A DNA stretch of 26,023 nt from JAICTV01 sp035634055 (GCA_035634055.1 DASQDR010000211.1:1-26023); one strand, 5' to 3'. Counted from the first letter of the stretch, positions 14,736 to 23,926 are shown. Notes: a model not told the origin generated them from the sequence alone. A program made the numbers and translations.

Positions 14736-15809
14736 ATGGCGTTGACGCGCGAACAAGTGATGGCGGCCCTGCGGACGGTTCAGGATCCTGAGCTGTTCAA
14801 GGACATCGTCACCCTCAACATGGTCAAGGACGTGCGCATCGACGGCTCGGGCGTGGAGGTGACCGTCGAGCTGACCACGCCCGCGTGCCCGCTCAAGGAC
14901 GTGATCGAGCGCGACGTGACGGCCGCGCTGCGCCAGGCGGGGGCGGAGCAGGTCAAGCTGAACCTGACCGCCAACACCCGCGGCCCGGCCAACCAGAAGC
15001 GCGAGGGTGCGCTGCCGCAGGTGAAGAACATCGTCGCCGTCGGCGCCGGCAAGGGCGGCGTCGGCAAGAGCACGGTGGCCGCCAACCTCGCCGTCGGGCT
15101 CCAGCGGGCCGGCGCGACGGTCGGGCTGATGGACGGCGACATCTACGGCCCCTCGATGCCCACGATGCTCGGCCTGAAGGGCCTGCCGGCGCAGGTGCGC
15201 GGCAACAAGATCATCCCGTTTCACGTCCACGGCATCCACGCCATCACCATGGGCGCGCTGGTCGAGCAGGACAAGCCGCTGATCTGGCGCGGCCCGATGG
15301 CGCACGGCGCGTTCCGCCAGCTCTTGCTGGACAACACCGAGTGGCCGGAGCTGGACTACCTGATCGTCGACCTGCCCCCGGGCACGGGCGACGTGCCGCT
15401 GACGCTCTGCCAGCTTTTGCCGCTGACCGGCGCCGTGGTGGTGGCGACGCCGCAGCAGGTGGCGCTGGACGACGCGCTGCGGGCGGTGCGGATGTTCCAG
15501 CAGCTCGGCGCGCCGGTGCTGGGGATGGTGGAGAACATGAGTTATTTCGTGGCGCCCGACGGCACGGTCGCCGACATCTTTGGCCGCGGCGGGGCGCAGC
15601 GGGCGGCGCGCGAGCTGGACCTGCCGTTCCTCGGGGAGATCCCGATGTTCACCGAGCTGCGCATCAACAGCGACGCCGGCAACCCGCCGGCGAACTTTGA
15701 AGGGACGCCGACGCTCCGCTTCGCGCTCGAATCGCTGGTGAAGAACCTGGCGGGCGAGGTGAGCAAGCGGAACCTGAGCGGCGCGGCCCCCACCCTCAAC
15801 ATCACCTGA
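14736..15809 (+). CDS. Mrp/ApbC (NBP35-type) iron-sulfur cluster carrier ATPase
   Basis: A 357-residue P-loop ATPase of the Mrp/NBP35 family, which in its studied members carries [4Fe-4S] clusters to apoproteins. An N-terminal MIP18/DUF59 domain (about 5-85) contains TTPACPLKD (48-54 region). The ATPase domain has the deviant Walker A GAGKGGVGKST (103-113), MDGDIYGPSMPTMLG (132-146), VDLPPGTGD (211-219) and ENMSYF (266-271). The CxxC pair that normally follows, in the form SYFxCPxC, is absent: the sequence reads SYFVAPDG (269-276). In characterised ApbC and NBP35 this pair holds the bridging cluster, so cluster handling may differ; Cys-less variants may exist in other bacteria. It has only a weak Shine-Dalgarno sequence (AAAGAAAG). 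It converges on nuoM. Confidence 0.93.
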   Translation: MALTREQVMAALRTVQDPELFKDIVTLNMVKDVRIDGSGVEVTVELTTPACPLKDVIERDVTAALRQAGAEQVKLNLTANTRGPANQKREGALPQVKNIVAVGAGKGGVGKSTVAANLAVGLQRAGATVGLMDGDIYGPSMPTMLGLKGLPAQVRGNKIIPFHVHGIHAITMGALVEQDKPLIWRGPMAHGAFRQLLLDNTEWPELDYLIVDLPPGTGDVPLTLCQLLPLTGAVVVATPQQVALDDALRAVRMFQQLGAPVLGMVENMSYFVAPDGTVADIFGRGGAQRAARELDLPFLGEIPMFTELRINSDAGNPPANFEGTPTLRFALESLVKNLAGEVSKRNLSGAAPTLNIT

Positions 15810-15958
15810 ACCGGCCGGCGAGAGGGCCGCCTCAGGCGGTGGCGGGCCGCAGCGGGCACTCGCGCGGCGCCGGCCTTATCGCCCGCACGTGCCGTCGCCG
15901 CGTTGCGATGTCACGCGCGTGCTCGCGCGTGCCACGCAAACGCCCCGTGCACCGGGTC

Positions 15959-17674
15959 TCAGCGCGCCTCCGTCGCCACCGGCCCCTGTGCCAGCGGGGC
16001 CGGCAAGCGAGGCGCGTGATGCGGTTCCGCCGCCTGCCTCGCCGCGGCCGCCCTCGCCGCGGCGGGGGCGTTACGCAGGTCGTTCAGCGGCTGGGTGAGC
16101 GACCGCAGAAGCGGTGAGGGGAAGACGCCCAGCACGATCACCGCGATCGCCAGCGGCGTCAGGATGAGCACCTCCCGCCCGGTGATGTCGCCGCCCGTGA
16201 CGAATTTGGGGTGAACCGTCTCGTGCGTCCCGTGATCCGGTGAAAACGCGCGGTAGTACAGCGGGCCGAAGAGCAGCTTGGCGGCGAAGTGCAGCATGTA
16301 GATCGCCCCGAGCACGATGCCGGTGGCGGCGACCACGCCGTAGGCGACGCCGAGGTGCTCGCTGGTGAACGCGCCGAGGATGGTCAGGAACTCGCTGACG
16401 AAACCGTTCGATCCGGGCAGCCCGATCGAGGCCATCACGAAGATGATCATGAAAAAGGCCATGCGCGGCATCGCCTTGGCAAGTCCGGACAGCTCGTTGA
16501 TGTCGCGCGTGTGGTAGCGGTTGTAGATCATCCCGACGATCAGGAAGAGCGCGCCGCTGGTGATCCCGTGGTTCACCATGTAGAGCACCGATCCGCCCAT
16601 GCCCACGAGGTTCAGTGAGAGCATGCCGAGCACGCAGAAGCCCATGTGGCTGACCGAGGAGTAGGCGATCAGCTTCTTGATGTCGGTCTGCACCCATGCG
16701 ACCAGCGCGGCGTAGATGATGCCGATGAGGCAGAGGATGGCCATGAACTGGAGCACGCCCGGGAACAGCACGCCCCCGTCGCGCGTGATCAGCCCGACTG
16801 GCAGGGCGATGCGGAGCATCCCGTAGGTGCCGAGCTTGAGCACCAGCGCCGCCAGGTCCACGCTGCCGGCGGTGGGGGCCTCGGTGTGCGCCAGCGGGAG
16901 CCAGGTGTGCAGTGGGATCAGCGGCGTCTTGACCGCGAAGGCGGCCAGGAACGACAGCAGGATCCAGAATCGTTCGGTGCTGGTCATCTGGTTCTGCGCG
17001 AAGGCGATGACCGAGTCGGACCCGACCAGCGAGAAGTTCCCCGCGCGCAGCCCGAGGTAGACGATCCCGGCCAGCATGAAGACCGACGCGCCGAAGGTGT
17101 AGAGGAAGAGCTTCGTCGCCGCCGCCCGCCGCTCCTTGCCGCCCCAGATGCCGACGATGAAGAACAGCGGGATGAGCGAGACCTCGAAGAACATGTAGAA
17201 CAGCAGCAGGTCGGTGGCCATGAACGTGCCGAGCATGGCGACCAGCAGGAGGTTCATCCACATGTAGTGCTGCCGCGTGCGGGTGTGAACCGATCGCAGC
17301 GACGCGGTCACCGCCAGCGGGTGCAGCGATGCCGAGAGCAGCACCAGCGCCAGCGAGATCTGGTCCACCCCGAGCGAGAACCGAATGCCGAGCTGCACGA
17401 TCTCCGGCCCGGGCACGATGAACTGGTAGCCGCCAAGAGACCAGTCGTACCGAAAGGCCATCGAGATGGCGGCGATGAGCGTGCTGGCGCTGACGGCGAA
17501 GCCCCACGTCTTTCCGCGCATGCGCCGCGGGAGCAGCGCGCCGACCACCACGCCAATGACGGGCACGGCCAGCATCCCGATCGGCAGGATGCGCGCGGGC
17601 AGGAACGCGACCAGGGCGCTGAGGATCGTCAGGATCACCAGCGCGGTGACGGGTACGCGGCGGGTATTCACCAT
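15959..17674 (-). CDS. nuoM: NADH-quinone oxidoreductase subunit M (NuoM), isolated gene
   Basis: A 571-residue antiporter-like proton-pumping subunit of complex I with about 14 membrane segments. Family landmarks are present: FEVSLIP with Glu164 (equivalent of the essential NuoM Glu144), FAVKTPLIPLHTWLP with Lys249, HTEAPTAGSV, LKLGTYGMLR with Lys280, and KKLIAYSSVSHMGF. Two departures are visible: the usual LPDAH reads LPLAH (Leu261), and the usual SVxLAG reads SVDLAA, placing Asp273 inside a membrane helix. It is longer than usual (about 500) owing to an extra N-terminal helix and an Ala/Pro-rich hydrophilic tail (about 530-571). No other nuo gene is adjacent: mrp converges from one side and rtcB diverges on the other. 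ATG at 17674 has no clear Shine-Dalgarno sequence. Confidence 0.93.
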   Translation of the reverse strand: MVNTRRVPVTALVILTILSALVAFLPARILPIGMLAVPVIGVVVGALLPRRMRGKTWGFAVSASTLIAAISMAFRYDWSLGGYQFIVPGPEIVQLGIRFSLGVDQISLALVLLSASLHPLAVTASLRSVHTRTRQHYMWMNLLLVAMLGTFMATDLLLFYMFFEVSLIPLFFIVGIWGGKERRAAATKLFLYTFGASVFMLAGIVYLGLRAGNFSLVGSDSVIAFAQNQMTSTERFWILLSFLAAFAVKTPLIPLHTWLPLAHTEAPTAGSVDLAALVLKLGTYGMLRIALPVGLITRDGGVLFPGVLQFMAILCLIGIIYAALVAWVQTDIKKLIAYSSVSHMGFCVLGMLSLNLVGMGGSVLYMVNHGITSGALFLIVGMIYNRYHTRDINELSGLAKAMPRMAFFMIIFVMASIGLPGSNGFVSEFLTILGAFTSEHLGVAYGVVAATGIVLGAIYMLHFAAKLLFGPLYYRAFSPDHGTHETVHPKFVTGGDITGREVLILTPLAIAVIVLGVFPSPLLRSLTQPLNDLRNAPAAARAAAARQAAEPHHAPRLPAPLAQGPVATEAR

Positions 17675-17718
17675 TGTCGTATTGCGTCCGAAGGACCGGA
17701 GAAATCAACCTCACGTGC

Positions 17719-17740
17719 CGCCCCGACGAACGACGGGGCG
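17719..17740. other. Inverted repeat between divergent nuoM and rtcB
   Basis: CGCCCCG (17719-17725) and CGGGGCG (17734-17740) form a perfect 7-bp inverted repeat around ACGAACGA, itself a direct ACGA duplication. It lies 45 bp upstream of the nuoM start in a 242-bp divergent intergenic region that otherwise shows only a -10-like TAAACT (17904-17909) before rtcB. It may be an operator or a chance GC-rich hairpin. Confidence 0.35.
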
Positions 17741-17916
17741 ACCCCGGGCGGATGGTAAGGAAACGCCGCGGCACTGTCGATGCCCCGGAGCGGCTGGCGC
17801 CCGCGCGCCCGCCGCCGTTACCCTCAGCGCCGCAAGCGGACGTCGTACCCGCGGGGCGACGGCGTCCCGCGCTTCTCTCGCTGCCGCCGGGCGCGCCCCG
17901 CGGTAAACTGGCGGGC

Positions 17917-19311
17917 GTGACGGGCAAAGACCTCATCAAGCACGGCTTCAAGCCCGGCCCGGCGCTCGGGCTGGCGCTGAAGCTCCTGCCGCAGGTCAGG
18001 AAGCAGCTTGGCAAGCGCGTGATCGAGGACGATTTGCGCGCGATCGCCCGCGAGCCCAACGCCTACAAGCAGCACACGCACTGGAAGATGCTGGCCGAGG
18101 CGCTGATCGACGAGTCGGCGCGCCAGCAGGCGTACGTCGAGCGCCCGGAGCCCGCGCCGTACCGCGTCTGGGGCGAGGGGCTGGAGGCGGGGGCGCTTGA
18201 CCAGATGAAGAATTCCGTCCGCCTCCCCGTGGCCGTCCAGGGCGCGCTCATGCCCGACGCCCACCAGGGTTACGGCCTGCCGATCGGCGGCGTGCTGGCG
18301 ACGGAGAACGCCGTCATCCCTTACGCCGTCGGCGTGGACATCGCCTGCCGCATGCGCCTCAGCGTCTACGACGTGCCGGTGACGGAAATGAAGCGGCTGC
18401 ACGATCGGCTGGTCAACGCGCTGCGCCGCGAGACCGTCTTCGGCACCGGCGCGGGCTTTCGCAAGCCGCTGGAGCACGCGGTGCTGGACGAGGACTGGTC
18501 GGTCACGCCGGTGACCCAACGCGTGTTCGACAAGGCGCGCACGCAACTGGGCACGTCCGGCAGCGGCAACCACTTCGTCGAGTTCGGCACGATCACGCTG
18601 GACAAGCCGGATCTCGGCCTGGAGCCGGGCCAGTACCTGGCGCTGCTGTCGCACAGCGGCAGCCGCGGCGCGGGCGCGACGATCGCCGACTTCTATTCCA
18701 AGCTGGCGATGGACAAGCACCCGGAGCTGCCTGCGGAGTTGCGGCGGCTCGCCTGGCTCGACCTCTCATCGCAGGAGGGGCAGGAGTACTGGGCGGCGAT
18801 GAACCTGATGGGCAAGTACGCGGCCGCCAACCACGAGATGATCCACCGCAAAATCGCCCGCAACCTCGGCGCGGCGGTGATCGCGGGCGTCGAGAACCAC
18901 CACAACTTCGCGTGGAAGGAAACCCACGGCGGGCGCGAGATGATCGTCCACCGAAAGGGCGCCACGCCGGCCGGCCCGGGCGTGATGGGCGTGATTCCCG
19001 GCTCGATGGCGACGCCGGGGTACGTCGTCCGCGGGCGGGGCGTGGCGGAGTCGCTGGCGTCGGCAAGCCACGGCGCCGGACGCCGCATGAGCCGCCGCGC
19101 GGCGACCGAGCAGTATCGCTGGAACCACATCAAGCCGATGCTCGAGCAGGCGGGCGTCGAACTGCTGTCGGCCGGCATCGACGAGAACCCGCACGCCTAC
19201 AAGGACATCCACAGCGTGATGGCCGCCCAGCAGGACCTGGTGGACGTGGTGGCGCGCTTCGACCCCAAGATCGTCCGAATGGCCGAGAGCGGCGAGCGGC
19301 CGGAGGACTGA
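17917..19311 (+). CDS. rtcB: RtcB family RNA-splicing ligase
   Basis: A 464-residue RtcB-type ligase, which joins RNA 2',3'-cyclic phosphate (or 3'-phosphate) ends to 5'-OH using GTP and manganese. Active-site motifs are visible in order: MPDAHQGYGLPIGG (112-125), GVDIACRM (139-146; metal ligands Asp141 and Cys144), GSGNHFVE (215-222), HSGSRG (246-251), ENHHNFAW (327-333), HRKGATPA (345-352), PGSM (361-364) and SHGAGRRMSR (384-393) with His385, the residue that becomes guanylylated. The usual DIGCGM reads DIACRM here but keeps the Cys. GTG at 17917 is chosen since homology begins shortly after; TAAACT (17904-17909) ends 7 nt upstream and there is no Shine-Dalgarno sequence. An in-frame ATG at 17674 would add an unstructured 81-residue extension without support. 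No RtcA or archease gene is nearby. Confidence 0.93.
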   Translation: MTGKDLIKHGFKPGPALGLALKLLPQVRKQLGKRVIEDDLRAIAREPNAYKQHTHWKMLAEALIDESARQQAYVERPEPAPYRVWGEGLEAGALDQMKNSVRLPVAVQGALMPDAHQGYGLPIGGVLATENAVIPYAVGVDIACRMRLSVYDVPVTEMKRLHDRLVNALRRETVFGTGAGFRKPLEHAVLDEDWSVTPVTQRVFDKARTQLGTSGSGNHFVEFGTITLDKPDLGLEPGQYLALLSHSGSRGAGATIADFYSKLAMDKHPELPAELRRLAWLDLSSQEGQEYWAAMNLMGKYAAANHEMIHRKIARNLGAAVIAGVENHHNFAWKETHGGREMIVHRKGATPAGPGVMGVIPGSMATPGYVVRGRGVAESLASASHGAGRRMSRRAATEQYRWNHIKPMLEQAGVELLSAGIDENPHAYKDIHSVMAAQQDLVDVVARFDPKIVRMAESGERPED

Positions 19312-19359
19312 CCGCCGACGGAAGTGCTGCGCGCCTCGCCGTCGATTTCCGCACCCTCT

Positions 19360-19386
19360 CGTGGCTTGCGCATCCTGCCCGAGCAA
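19360..19386 (+). repeat. Diverged half-copy of the CGTGGCTTGGGCG element
   Basis: CGTGGCTTGCGCATCCTGCCCGAGC (starting at 19360) resembles the terminal arm of the inverted-repeat elements at 7.8-9.0 kb, most closely the degenerate copy at 7782. It lies between the converging rtcB and ctaF genes. Confidence 0.5.
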
Positions 19387-19456
19387 ACCGCCTGATGAAT
19401 CCGCGCGGTGCCCCGCCCGCAACCATCACCGCGAATCGATGACCTGAGCGTCCGCC

Positions 19457-19873
19457 TCAGTGCCCGCCGCCGGGGAACAGGTCGGCGACGTTGTTGAACA
19501 GCTTCAGTGATGAACTCCAGGCGTGGCGAACCGGGTCGGTCATGAGGATGTCGGGGATGAGCGCCACGATCAGCAGCACGCAGAGCACCAGCGGGACGAA
19601 GAAGATCAGGTAGATCAGCTTCCCCTCGAACTTCAGGTGCATGAAGAACATCGCGACGAGCGTGGCCTTGACCGACGCCACCAGCAGGGCCAGCAGCAGG
19701 TTCACCACCTCGTTCTCGAAGCGGTAGAACGCGACCAGCACCGTGACGATCGTCAGCACCACCAGGGCGAAGAAGATGTACAGGTAGTTCACCTTGTGGT
19801 GCTTGGCGGGCGCGGACGCGCCGTGCGGCTCCTCGGGCATCCGGCCGGCGACGGGGGTGGTGGCTTCGCTCAT
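19457..19873 (-). CDS. ctaF: Cytochrome c oxidase subunit IV (CtaF/CoxIV-like)
   Basis: A 138-residue small oxidase subunit of the prokaryotic type IV family. After a soluble N-terminus it has three membrane helices (about 29-52, 57-80 and 86-108), with the family-typical VKATLVAMFFMHLKFE linking the second and third. It is thought to stabilise the oxidase complex rather than to catalyse. ATG at 19873 is chosen because AGAGGA (minus strand, about 19881-19886) is 7 nt upstream; a GTG two codons earlier would sit too close to it. It is the last gene of the oxidase cluster, 58 bp after ctaE, and the gap is almost filled by a repeat array. Confidence 0.88.
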   Translation of the reverse strand: MSEATTPVAGRMPEEPHGASAPAKHHKVNYLYIFFALVVLTIVTVLVAFYRFENEVVNLLLALLVASVKATLVAMFFMHLKFEGKLIYLIFFVPLVLCVLLIVALIPDILMTDPVRHAWSSSLKLFNNVADLFPGGGH

Positions 19874-19892
19874 GAGCACATCCTCTTTGGTG

Positions 19893-19931
19893 CCAGTGGT
19901 CAGGGCAGTTGCCAGGGTCAGTTGCCAGGGG
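19893..19931. repeat. CTGGCAACTG-type repeat array between ctaE and ctaF
   Basis: On the minus strand CTGGCAACTG occurs twice 14 bp apart, followed by CCACTGG; on the plus strand it reads as CAGTTGCCAG units at about 19906-19929. It is the same repeat family as 13441-13499 in opposite orientation. It begins directly at the ctaE stop codon and ends about 7 bp before the ctaF Shine-Dalgarno sequence. Confidence 0.8.
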
Positions 19932-20867
<936 letters not shown>

Positions 20868-20898
20868 GGGAGGGGGCCCTCTGGTGACTCGTGACGAC

Positions 20899-21666
20899 TT
20901 AATTCTCCTCGTACCTCACCGTCACTTCGCTCACGCCATTCTCGCCGACTTCGACCCGCTGTTCCACTTCTCCGTAGCGTTCGTGCCAGGCGAGGAGCTT
21001 GTACGAGCCGGGCGGGACGCGGGGGATCTGGAATGCGCCGTCGCCCTCCGGGGTGACGGCGAAGAAGGGGTGGTCGAAGACGCCGACGTAGCCGCTCATC
21101 CACGGGTGGACGTCGCACTTGATCCGCACGTACTCCGGGCGGGCGAACGTGACCGGCCGCTCGGCGCCCGCGACGGTCAGGCCGAAGTTGGCGGGCGGGT
21201 TGTTCGTCGGGTTGTAGTGGACGTTGTGCAGCGTGCCCGGGTCGCTGGTCCTCACGCGCAGCGGCTGGTTGACCTGCACGGCCAGCGCGTGCGGCACGTA
21301 GCGGCAGTCGACCTGGTCGAGCAGGGCCGGCTCGCGGCCCGAGCCGTCGCTGGGCGAGACGCCGGCGAGGGAGACGAAGACGTTGGCGAGGGTGCCGTTG
21401 GCGTTGACCACCACCGTCTCGTCCTTCAACGGCCCGGCCCCGTCGTGGCAGGGGACGTTGGGGATCTCCTGCCGCGGCGGGGGCGCGCCGACGAACTTTA
21501 CGGTGCCGCGCACGGTGCCGGTGCCGAAGGTGGGCGCGGGCAGCACGCGCGGCGGGGGAGATGCGGGGGCGTGGCTGCCGGTGGGGGCGTCGGTGCCGTC
21601 ACAACCGGCCGCCAGTGCGGCGGCGGCGAGTGCGATCAGGAACGGTGCGCAGGTCGCCGGTCGCAA
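20899..21666 (-). CDS. Lipoprotein with cupredoxin-like copper site and carboxypeptidase-regulatory-like domain
   Basis: A 255-residue exported protein. A signal peptide with lipobox LAAGC (Cys22) is followed by a Pro/Ser-rich linker (about 23-46). The central part contains candidate copper ligands in plastocyanin order: TLHNVHYN (His147 or His150), then KCDVHPWM (Cys184, His187, Met190). The C-terminus (about 195-255) reads GVFDHPFFAVTPEGDGAFQIPRVPPGSYKLLAWHERYG, typical of a carboxypeptidase-regulatory-like beta-sandwich. A role in electron transfer or copper handling for the oxidase is inferred from the site and from its place between ctaB and ctaE. The start is TTG at 21666: TTAGGA, containing the ctaB stop codon, lies 9 nt upstream, and the signal peptide begins there. 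A longer frame inside ctaB is not credible. Confidence 0.8.
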   Translation of the reverse strand: MRPATCAPFLIALAAAALAAGCDGTDAPTGSHAPASPPPRVLPAPTFGTGTVRGTVKFVGAPPPRQEIPNVPCHDGAGPLKDETVVVNANGTLANVFVSLAGVSPSDGSGREPALLDQVDCRYVPHALAVQVNQPLRVRTSDPGTLHNVHYNPTNNPPANFGLTVAGAERPVTFARPEYVRIKCDVHPWMSGYVGVFDHPFFAVTPEGDGAFQIPRVPPGSYKLLAWHERYGEVEQRVEVGENGVSEVTVRYEEN

Positions 21667-21677
21667 GTCGAACGATC

Positions 21678-22667
21678 CTAACTGCGGTCGAGCATCATCA
21701 CCCCGAGCAGCGCGGGCAGATAGATGATCGACGCGAAGAACAGCTTGCGCGCGTCCGCCCGCTCGCGGGTCAGCGCGCACGATACCGCGAACGACAGGAA
21801 CGCCAGCCCGAGCATCAGCGCCACCGCGAAATACGCGCGCCCCGCCAGGCCCACGTAGACGGGCATCAGGCTCACCGGGATCAGCGCCACCGCGTACAGC
21901 ACGATCTGCCGCCCGGTCAGGTGCAGCTGCTCGTCCACCACGGGCAGCATTTTGAACCCCGCCAGCGCATAGTCACGCTTGTACAGGATCGCGATCGCCA
22001 GGAAGTGCGGCATCTGCCAGAAGAACAGGATGCCGAACAGCGCCAGCGCCTGCGGCGAGAGCGCCCCGTGCACGGCGGTCAGCCCCATCACTGGCGGGAT
22101 CGCGCCGGGGACGGCGCCGATCACCGTGTTCAGCGTGGTCACGCGCTTGAGCGGCGTGTAGACGAAGACGTAGCTCAGCAGCGTCGCCGCCCCGAGCAGG
22201 GCGGTCAGCGAGTTGACGCAGGCGAGCAGGATGGCCACGCCCGCAACCCCCAGCGCCACGCCAAACCCCAGCGCCTCCGCCGGCGCGACGCGCCCCGCCG
22301 GCAGCGGGCGGGCGCGGGTGCGCGGCATCAGCTTGTCCAGGTCGCGCTCGACGAACTGGTTCGCCACGCTGGCGCCCGCGGCGGTGAGGGCGGTGCCGAT
22401 CACCGTCGCCAGCAGCAGCCGCCAGTCCAGCGGCGTCACCTGCAACCCCTCGCGCCCGCCACTGGCCATGTAGAAGCCGACCATCGTGGTGATGACGACG
22501 AGGAAGTTCATCCGCGGCTTGGTCAGCTCGTAGAAATCCACCCACTTCGCCGGGACGACGTGATCGTCAGCGCCCGGCGAAACTGCGGCGGCGGCGGCGG
22601 CGGCGGCGGCGGCATGCGGGTCAGCGCCGGCGGGAAGCTCGATCATGTCAGCAGTGTCCATCGACAT
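21678..22667 (-). CDS. ctaB: Protoheme IX farnesyltransferase (heme O synthase) CtaB
   Basis: A 329-residue UbiA-superfamily prenyltransferase that converts heme B to heme O with farnesyl diphosphate. It has about nine membrane helices. Motifs: ELTKPRMNFLV (47-57), NQFVERDLDKLMPRTRARPL (102-121, the Asp-containing prenyl-diphosphate site), YTPLKR, and GAVPGAIPPVMGL. The N-terminal 40 residues are soluble and include a run of ten Ala encoded by a GCC microsatellite. ATG 22667 lies 2 nt after the ctaA stop, so the two are probably translationally coupled; a second ATG at 22661 is possible. Its stop overlaps the ribosome-binding site of the next lipoprotein gene. Product heme O is the substrate of CtaA. 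Confidence 0.95.
   Translation of the reverse strand: MSMDTADMIELPAGADPHAAAAAAAAAAVSPGADDHVVPAKWVDFYELTKPRMNFLVVITTMVGFYMASGGREGLQVTPLDWRLLLATVIGTALTAAGASVANQFVERDLDKLMPRTRARPLPAGRVAPAEALGFGVALGVAGVAILLACVNSLTALLGAATLLSYVFVYTPLKRVTTLNTVIGAVPGAIPPVMGLTAVHGALSPQALALFGILFFWQMPHFLAIAILYKRDYALAGFKMLPVVDEQLHLTGRQIVLYAVALIPVSLMPVYVGLAGRAYFAVALMLGLAFLSFAVSCALTRERADARKLFFASIIYLPALLGVMMLDRS
22585..22613. repeat. Trinucleotide (GCG/GCC) microsatellite in ctaB
   Basis: About 9.7 uninterrupted units of GCG on the plus strand encode the poly-Ala run near residues 19-28 of CtaB. Such a tract could vary in length by slippage, each step adding or removing one Ala without breaking the frame. Confidence 0.85.
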
Positions 22668-22669
22668 CG

Positions 22670-23926
22670 TCAGGCTACCACCAGGCCGGGAGCCGCAGCG
22701 GGGCGGCCGGGGTTCTCGACGTCCTCAGAAGCTCGCTTCGGCGGCACCGGCGAACGATTGGCGAACAGCCGGGCCGAGCGGACCGCCAGCACGAACGTCA
22801 CCGCCAGCGTGAGCGCGCCGACCGCCACGTGCGCGCTGGCGACGTCGGCGGGCTTGCGATAAATGACCGTCAGCACGCCGAGCGCGACCTGCGCCGCCAG
22901 CAGCGCCGCCGCCACCACCGCTGCGCCGGCGAGGCGGGCGTCGGTCCGGGCGCGCTTCAGCAGCACCCGCGCGGCGACGGCGAACATGATTGCGAGGCAC
23001 AGCATCGCGACCCCTTGCAGCACGCTCCGCTTCGACCCCAGCGCGTGCGATGCGCCGGTGAACGTCAGCGCGGCGACGGTGGCGACGAAGGCGGCGAGCA
23101 GCCGCCCGCGCCCGGCGGCGCGGTCGCGGCGAACGGCCAATGCCACGGCGGTCGTGAGGGCGGCGGTCACCATGATCGCGCCGATGCGGTGCCCCATGTG
23201 CAGCCAGATCTGCCCGCGCGTCACCGCCGGGAGGCGCATCTTCCAGACGCGGGTTCGGTTGAGCCCCTCGAGCGATGCCGCGTCGGTGGCGGGGATGATC
23301 TGGCCGTACGCCAGCGGCAGGTCCGGCACCGCCAGCCCCGCCTCGTAGTGCCGCATCGTCGCGCCCACGACGAGCTGGGCGAAGAGGGCGACGACGGCGA
23401 CGGTGCACGCGATCGTCAGGCGCCGGCCTGCACCGGCGTCGGCGGAGCGAGACAGGTCGGGCGCGTTCAGCCACCAGCGCGAGGTGACGACCGCGGTCAT
23501 CGCCGAAAGGCAGAAGAACGCCTGCGCGAAGCACGCGTGGACGATGGCCAGGTCAAGCTCCACCATCAGCACGCGCAGCCCGCCGAGCACGCCTTGCAGG
23601 ATGACCGCCGCCAGCACGCCCGTGCAGAGCCAGCGAACCCAACGCCGGTCCTCGCTGCGCCACGCCCAGTAGGTGAGCAGGATCGACAGCAGGCCGACGA
23701 CGGTTCCCATCAGCCGGTGCACGTGCTCGTAGAAGATCCCGCCGCGCCACAGCCGCGGGGGGAACAGGAACATGTTGTACCCGTAAGTGTTCGGCCAGTC
23801 GGGCACGCTCATCCCCGCGCCGTGGGACGTGACCAGCCCGCCCATGAAGATCAGCGGAAAGGTCGCGACGGTGGTCGCGATCGCCAGGCGGTGCAGGGAG
23901 CGGTTGTAGAGGTCTTCGGTGGTCAC
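22670..23926 (-). CDS. ctaA: Heme A synthase CtaA (COX15 family)
   Basis: A 418-residue membrane protein that oxidises heme O to heme A. It shows the eight-helix duplicated layout and the conserved His motifs: EHVHR (67-71), IVHACFAQAFF (His130), LHMGHRIG (His243, His246) and SAHVAVGAL near the last helices. LVTSHGAGMSVPDWPNTYG near the N-terminus is also characteristic, and MRHYEAGLAVPDLPLAYG (191-208) is its second-half counterpart. Length is at the upper end for the family. The start is GTG at 23926 with no evident Shine-Dalgarno sequence. The 140-bp gap to ctaD holds a 6-bp hairpin (GGTGCG/CGCACC, 23972-23989) and may carry a promoter, though I cannot define one. ctaB follows with 2 nt between stop and start. 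Confidence 0.94.
   Translation of the reverse strand: MTTEDLYNRSLHRLAIATTVATFPLIFMGGLVTSHGAGMSVPDWPNTYGYNMFLFPPRLWRGGIFYEHVHRLMGTVVGLLSILLTYWAWRSEDRRWVRWLCTGVLAAVILQGVLGGLRVLMVELDLAIVHACFAQAFFCLSAMTAVVTSRWWLNAPDLSRSADAGAGRRLTIACTVAVVALFAQLVVGATMRHYEAGLAVPDLPLAYGQIIPATDAASLEGLNRTRVWKMRLPAVTRGQIWLHMGHRIGAIMVTAALTTAVALAVRRDRAAGRGRLLAAFVATVAALTFTGASHALGSKRSVLQGVAMLCLAIMFAVAARVLLKRARTDARLAGAAVVAAALLAAQVALGVLTVIYRKPADVASAHVAVGALTLAVTFVLAVRSARLFANRSPVPPKRASEDVENPGRPAAAPGLVVA

Noticed and set aside
15827..15839. Terminator between the converging mrp and nuoM genes (CCGCC-TCA-GGCGG)
   Set aside because: A 5-bp stem without a T-run on either strand; too weak to call.
17674..17916. 81-residue N-terminal extension of RtcB from an in-frame ATG at 17674
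   Set aside because: The extension is Arg/Pro-rich, unlike any RtcB, and would overlap the nuoM start on the other strand; GTG at 17917 gives a family-length protein.
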